In this document: positions 59,476 through 64,000 of the stretch, one piece after another | Layout: each line of letters begins with the position of its first letter | Numbering within the stretch: position 1 is the stretch's first letter | Origin: Hydnum rufescens UP504 | Lineage: Eukaryota; Basidiomycota; Agaricomycetes; Cantharellales; Hydnaceae | DNA: 64,000 nucleotides | Assembly: GCA_014904985.1 (NCBI GenBank) | Contig: MU129041.1 | Span: 36,894 to 100,893 of the forward strand | Direction of reading: 5' to 3' | Program-made: the position numbers and the translations under genes | Notes under the pieces: model-generated | Databases searched by the model: none | The model's input: only the letters and a program-made list of their open reading frames with translations | Told to the model about the DNA's origin: nothing

Positions 59476-62400
59476 ATGTATAAGTGGTATTGCAAGTACG
59501 AGTTTTGATCCAGAGGCTGTACATCTGGCTTCAATGAAGGTGGCGAATAATTCATCAACAACCTGAGCGAATTCCCATATGTAACGTCAAATCTTTGGGT
59601 TTTCAGGGGTATTGGTTCGCCATTGTACCACATTTTTGGCCCTTTTCCAGCTACATCATCCACAAAGGCTTCAGCTTTGTCTGGAATCATAGGTCTAATC
59701 ATATGTGTAACTGTTTTCATGAATTCTTGCATAGAGTTTGTGTATCCTTGGGGTAATGTTGTGAGCTTTACAGGTCCCAGTGGTGAATTGCTTGTTGTGA
59801 GTTCTTGGGATTCTTCTGCTAGTCATTGTCCATTGTATCCTGCATAGAGATCTGCAACAATATAGACTGAGTGTCCTACAAAGCTGTCTGCAAAATCATT
59901 GATGTTTGGTGGTAACCCTGAGTCTTTAACAGAAACTGTGTTTAGGGGTTGCAAATCATGGACTATTCAAATGCCTCCTTTAGGTTTTGCTACAGTGAAC
60001 ATTTGGGAACGATAAGAGAACCATGATGTTTCATATTTTCCAGCTGCCAATTGATCTTTAATCATTTCAATAAGTGTTGCAACAATAGCTTTTGGTGGAT
60101 GAATTGGAGGCAGTTCCCATGGAATGTGAGGGACTGTTTCCATAACATAATCTGGGAAATATTCTGTCTTAAAGATTCCTCATTCAGATTCATCGAATGC
60201 AAGACCTCTTTCCTTTTGAGCAACCACATAGAGCAGTAAATCCAGTTCTTCTTTCGAAAGGAAGTCATTGGGGATATTCTCAATTATCTTTTTAATGTGC
60301 TCTGGGGTGAGTTTCTTGGTGTATTGGAAGTCTTTTAGGCTAGGGGGATGTGTGGGAAGTATGAGAGGTGTTATTGGCAGAATATTTTTGTAGGGAAGAT
60401 GAATGACTGGTTTTCAAATGACTCCCAAGGGTATTGGATTCTTCTTCTTATCCACAGTCTTGTATTTTGTTTTCCTGGCATTCCTGATGACTTGGCCAAT
60501 ATGATAGCTGAAGTTTTCCACTTTTTCAGGAGATTTATTGACTAGGTTTGGCTTTAGTTCATTATAAATGCACACAAGGTTGTCTTCAAGCTGATTTCCT
60601 GATACTGCAGAGGATGATTTCCAAGTTTCATGGAGGTATTGCACTGAAAGGCTGTCTTTATTCATGATGGCATCCATGAGGTACTTGTTTGTGCTTGGGT
60701 TGAAGTCCTTTGTACACATTTCTGGGAGTCATAAGGCCTCTGACAACTCTCTACCAATTGTTGGGATGAATGGTGAATTCCCTTCTGATGATTGATCTGA
60801 TGGTGTTGCTTCTGTGTGGTAGTATTCATAGTTTTCTGGTAAGGTTTTAGGTGTGTTTCGGATTAATGATACTCCATTTGTTTCATATCAATATCATGGC
60901 TGTGATGGACCTGGTTTACTTGTTTCTGATGGCCATTCGTTTGGGGGTATTACAGCTGCTGCAAGAACAAGCTTGTCCTGCTCTTGGGATTCATTCATAA
61001 GAGCATGGAGAGAAACAGAGGATCCTGATGGGTTTCCCTTTTCATAGACTTGAATATCCATTCCATGAATTCCATCTGTTGCTCCTTCGTATTTTATTTG
61101 AGCCCCAACTCCTACTAGCCATGGTTGTCCAAGAAGTATGTCATGGCCTTCAAAGCTTCCCTTTTTGACAAAGAAGTGGTGGTCAAATCACATCCCTCCT
61201 ATTTCAATTGGAACGTTTCAGCAGCATCCTACCAGAGGTTCAGGTCCACTGTTGATTCCTTGTAATGACCAGTTTTGTCCATCATAGTCTATTGGGATGT
61301 TTAACTTTTGCTGGACTTCCTGGGAGATGAGGTTTAATTTGGATCTGGTGTCAATCATGAGTATGACATCTTTGGTCCCATTCTGTCCTGTTGCCTTAGC
61401 CACAATTTTTCCTGTATCCATGGCAAACAAAGGGTTTGGTCCAAGGACTCCTACAAGATTTACTTGAACTTGATGAGGGTCTCATGTTTGTGTTTGTGGA
61501 TATGGTTCTTCATCCAAATCCTTGGTCATCATAAGATCATAGTAGTCTTCTAGTTCTGCCTCATCATCAGAGTCATAATCAGAGGCTTCTGTTGCAGGAA
61601 AACACAGTTTTATGGTAGCATGATTGACTGTGAGTGGCTCTCGATGTTTGGGATTATATTCATGTTTAAGTTTAAGTCCAGCTGTGAGTATTTTTGCAGG
61701 TCCATGGGCTGTTCCAAGGAAGTCTCCAAGAGTTATTTCAACTGTTTGGTTTAGCACCTTCTTTGCTATTTCCTTGTCTTCACATGCATCTTGAAAGTCT
61801 GTAGTGAAACGATATGTTGGAGGATTCTTTGGGATTCATTTCTCTGGTTGAGCTATCTCAATGTCTATCATTTCTTCTTGGGGATCAATTCGAGGATTTG
61901 TTTTCTTATGAGTGGGCTTCTCCATTGTTGCTTCATTTAGAATTGAGGAGGGCAGTATTCCTGGTGGATAGCTTGGCTGTGGAGGTTTCTCTGGGACTGG
62001 CTGTACTGGTTCTGGATTCATTGGTGATGAGTCTGGCTGATTAACTGAAGGTTTGTCTTGTGTTGGGCCACATGGAGGTACATCAACATACATTCAATGT
62101 TTAGGATGTTGATTGGTTCTATCTCCCAAGGGATTATGATGATGATCTGGTTTATTTGTTTTGGCAGCTGGTGCAGATATGAAAGGACCTGCTGCTATCA
62201 CATATGAGTGTGTTGTGAAAGGAGAGTGTCCATTTTTATTGACAATACTGATTGCCCCAGTGGTTCGTTGATGAGGGGATTCATCCCTGATTCATTTGAT
62301 ATCATCTACAATGGCTTGTTTAATTCCTCCTTTTCCTGCTATTCCTCATGGTAGTTGGGTGTCATCCATTTTTACAAGTCTTCCTTCGATAGAATACTTG

Positions 62401-63527
62401 ATAATGCCCTGGCGAACCATAGCCTGAGCATCTGGACAGTTCTTCATTCCAACATTATGTGCTCCTGTTTTGTCACAGAACCAACAGAGAGTGGCACCAG
62501 CTGACATGTTAGGGCCTTGAGTATGATTAGACCTGAGTGGCTGATTGTTAGGATAGGTAGCTGGGCTTCCTTGAATCTGTGTTTCTGGGCAGGAAGGTTG
62601 CATATAAGGATTAAGAGCTTGTCCATTTGGCTGTGACTGTGCCATGTGAATTTTCATTTCATTGAAGGACTGTGTGAGGTTGCTGATTTGTTCAGTCACA
62701 TTGTGTAGTGATGGGATGACTATAGGTTTTGATTTGGTGGAGACCTTTTTAATGGATGAAGGTGATATAGCAACTGGCTCTTCTTCACTTTCGCTGTCTG
62801 AATTGCTGTCTTCTTCTTCACTTTCTGAGGCTTCTGATTTGTCTGAGGAGTCACTATATCTGCCACACGATTTGTAATAACTGATTCTGGGTTTAGACTT
62901 CTTGGCCTTTGTGGTGTTCGTGGTCTATCCTTATTGAGATGTCTGAAGTTGTAATAAAGATCTTCTTTGAGTATGGTCTTCATTGTGTCATAGGCTGTTG
63001 TGCAATCAATGGTTTTGTGTCATCGAATCCTGGGACATAGTGGAACAATGGGAGTACAATCTTCTGGAGATGTCATGGAATCCCTTGCCAGAAAAGGTCA
63101 TCTCGGTCTCGCTCAGCTAGGACTTTCTTTTTCATCAAGGCACTGAACTTGCATGATAAATTCACGATAGTATTCATCCAGATCTGCCTCATTGACAATT
63201 GTTCTCTTTTGTTGGCAGAAGTCTGCCAGTCATTCTCGAGTATATATCGTTGCCATCTGTCTGTCTGTCCATAGAGTTCCTGAGACAAGTAGCCAGGGCT
63301 TCGAAGGTTTGTGGGTTCTTAACTTCTGGGAGATTCTTGAGAAGTTCAGCTTCTTTATTGCTGCAGAACCAGATAATGTTCTTGCATTTCTTGTGGTCAT
63401 CATAGAGGGCTTCATCACAGCAAGCTTCATAGTCAAGGAGGAAGTTGTCAAGATGTTTTCCCTTAAAATGTGGAGCATCTCTGCCTGTGGGCCATGGCAT
63501 TGCACATGGATTTGCTACTCTGGCCAT
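59476..63527 (-). pseudogene. Ty3/gypsy element 2 gag-protease-RT, truncated, with many CGA-to-TGA stops
   Basis: ATG 63527 begins MARVANPCAMPWPTGRDAPH. Gag includes LLKNLPEVKNPQTFEALATC, and after one frameshift near 63255, DEYYREFIMQVQCLDEKE. A CWFCDKTGAHNVGMKNC knuckle is near 62460. The protease-like region has VILMIDTRSKLNLISQEVQ. RT shows HDLQPLNTVSVKDSGLPPNI and the catalytic FVDD at about 59660, then ends at 59476. In-frame stops, all TGA, were found at 63230, 62346, 62292, 62094, 61836, 61482, 61218, 61188, 60894, 60888, 60729, 60414, 60180, 59967 and 59823. No TAA or TAG was seen in this frame. RNase H and integrase are absent. Confidence 0.8.
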
Positions 63528-63616
63528 TGTTTCTGAGTCTGTTGATGTTTCTATGTTACTGGTGTGGAATGTTTTTGGAGAGGTGAAAGGTTTATCGAAG
63601 TGAGAATTACCCAAGG

Positions 63617-64000
63617 GAATGATGTCACTAATTTGCTGAGCTTGTGGAGTGGTTGGAGCATGATGTCACTGATCTTTGTGATGTGTTTTTGGGCTCATGG
63701 GAAGCGAAATTAAAGGACATCTCTGGTTTCTGGAGATTAATCTGAGCATAGTCCAGTGTTAAGGTGTTTTTGTTACTGGTTAATAAAAGGAACAAGTGCA
63801 TGGTGTGGATTCGATGCAGAGACAGCGTTTGTATCCGTAATAGGCGTGCTTGGTATCATTCGATGCGGATTTTTAACAGCTTTCTGGGCGCGGTGGTTCC
63901 GAGCAGATCCGGGTGTAAACTGACGGAGAAATTCGTTTTTTACTGATGGGTGTTAATTCTGATAGTAATATCGTTCTGTAGAGTTCAGTTTTAATCTGTT
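63617..64000 (-). mobile_element. 5' LTR of element 2 (runs off window)
   Basis: Matches 56992-57380 at roughly 88% by eye. The inner boundary lies just upstream of gag, near TGATGTCACTAATTT at 63620. The outer end is outside the window. Confidence 0.65.

Noticed and set aside
1..64000. tRNA or rRNA genes
   Set aside because: None recognised by eye. A covariance-model search was not possible.

Overview
The window looks like a basidiomycete, most probably an agaricomycete. The evidence is short introns with GTRAGT donors in almost every gene, a Rds1-like ferritin-fold secreted protein, an LTA4 hydrolase/aminopeptidase with many introns, a cluster of P-loop GTPases of the type expanded in mushrooms, and KDZ, hAT and Ty3/gypsy elements. 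There is no prokaryotic gene organisation. Species is not claimed.

Layout. (1) 269-12310 and about 22560-37850 are two arms of a large, imperfect inverted duplication. From the outside inwards each arm carries a micro-exon array gene, GTPase A (both transcribed outwards), then GTPase B, a membrane-anchored unknown (C) and a Nudix hydrolase (D). (2) The spacer, 12.3-22.5 kb, holds a ferritin-like gene, an LTA4H-type aminopeptidase, and a third copy of C and B. (3) 39.1-64 kb is a nest of transposons: KDZ, hAT, three or more LTR elements, solo LTRs, a foldback MITE, and a palindromic array of hairpin-bearing intron-like units.

The standout is the array gene. On the right arm (plus, 31090-37845) and left arm (minus, 4249 to the gap at 268) a 75-nt opening exon ends at a GT donor. 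It is followed by dozens of intron-sized units of mostly 62-78 nt that begin GTRAGT-like and end AG, separated each time by exactly three nucleotides. On the right arm there are 85 such one-codon exons, then a 6-nt and a 36-nt exon, and a stop. The first 35 are collinear in the two arms although the introns have diverged. None is a stop codon. The differences between arms at these codons are almost all amino-acid changing. In the outer, homogenised part (76-bp period, 45 units) the introns are nearly identical, while the first two bases of the codon vary among nine amino acids. This looks like an extreme micro-exon gene under diversification. I know of no described equivalent, and transcript data would be decisive.

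The GTPases, C and D lie in CpG-rich sequence. The arrays and everything after 37 kb are CpG-poor. In the retroelement reading frames the stops I tracked are TGA where a CGA arginine codon is expected, the mark of CpG methylation and deamination rather than Neurospora-type RIP. Several duplicated genes carry frameshifts. B on the right arm is the best preserved GTPase, and A, C and D appear damaged in both arms.
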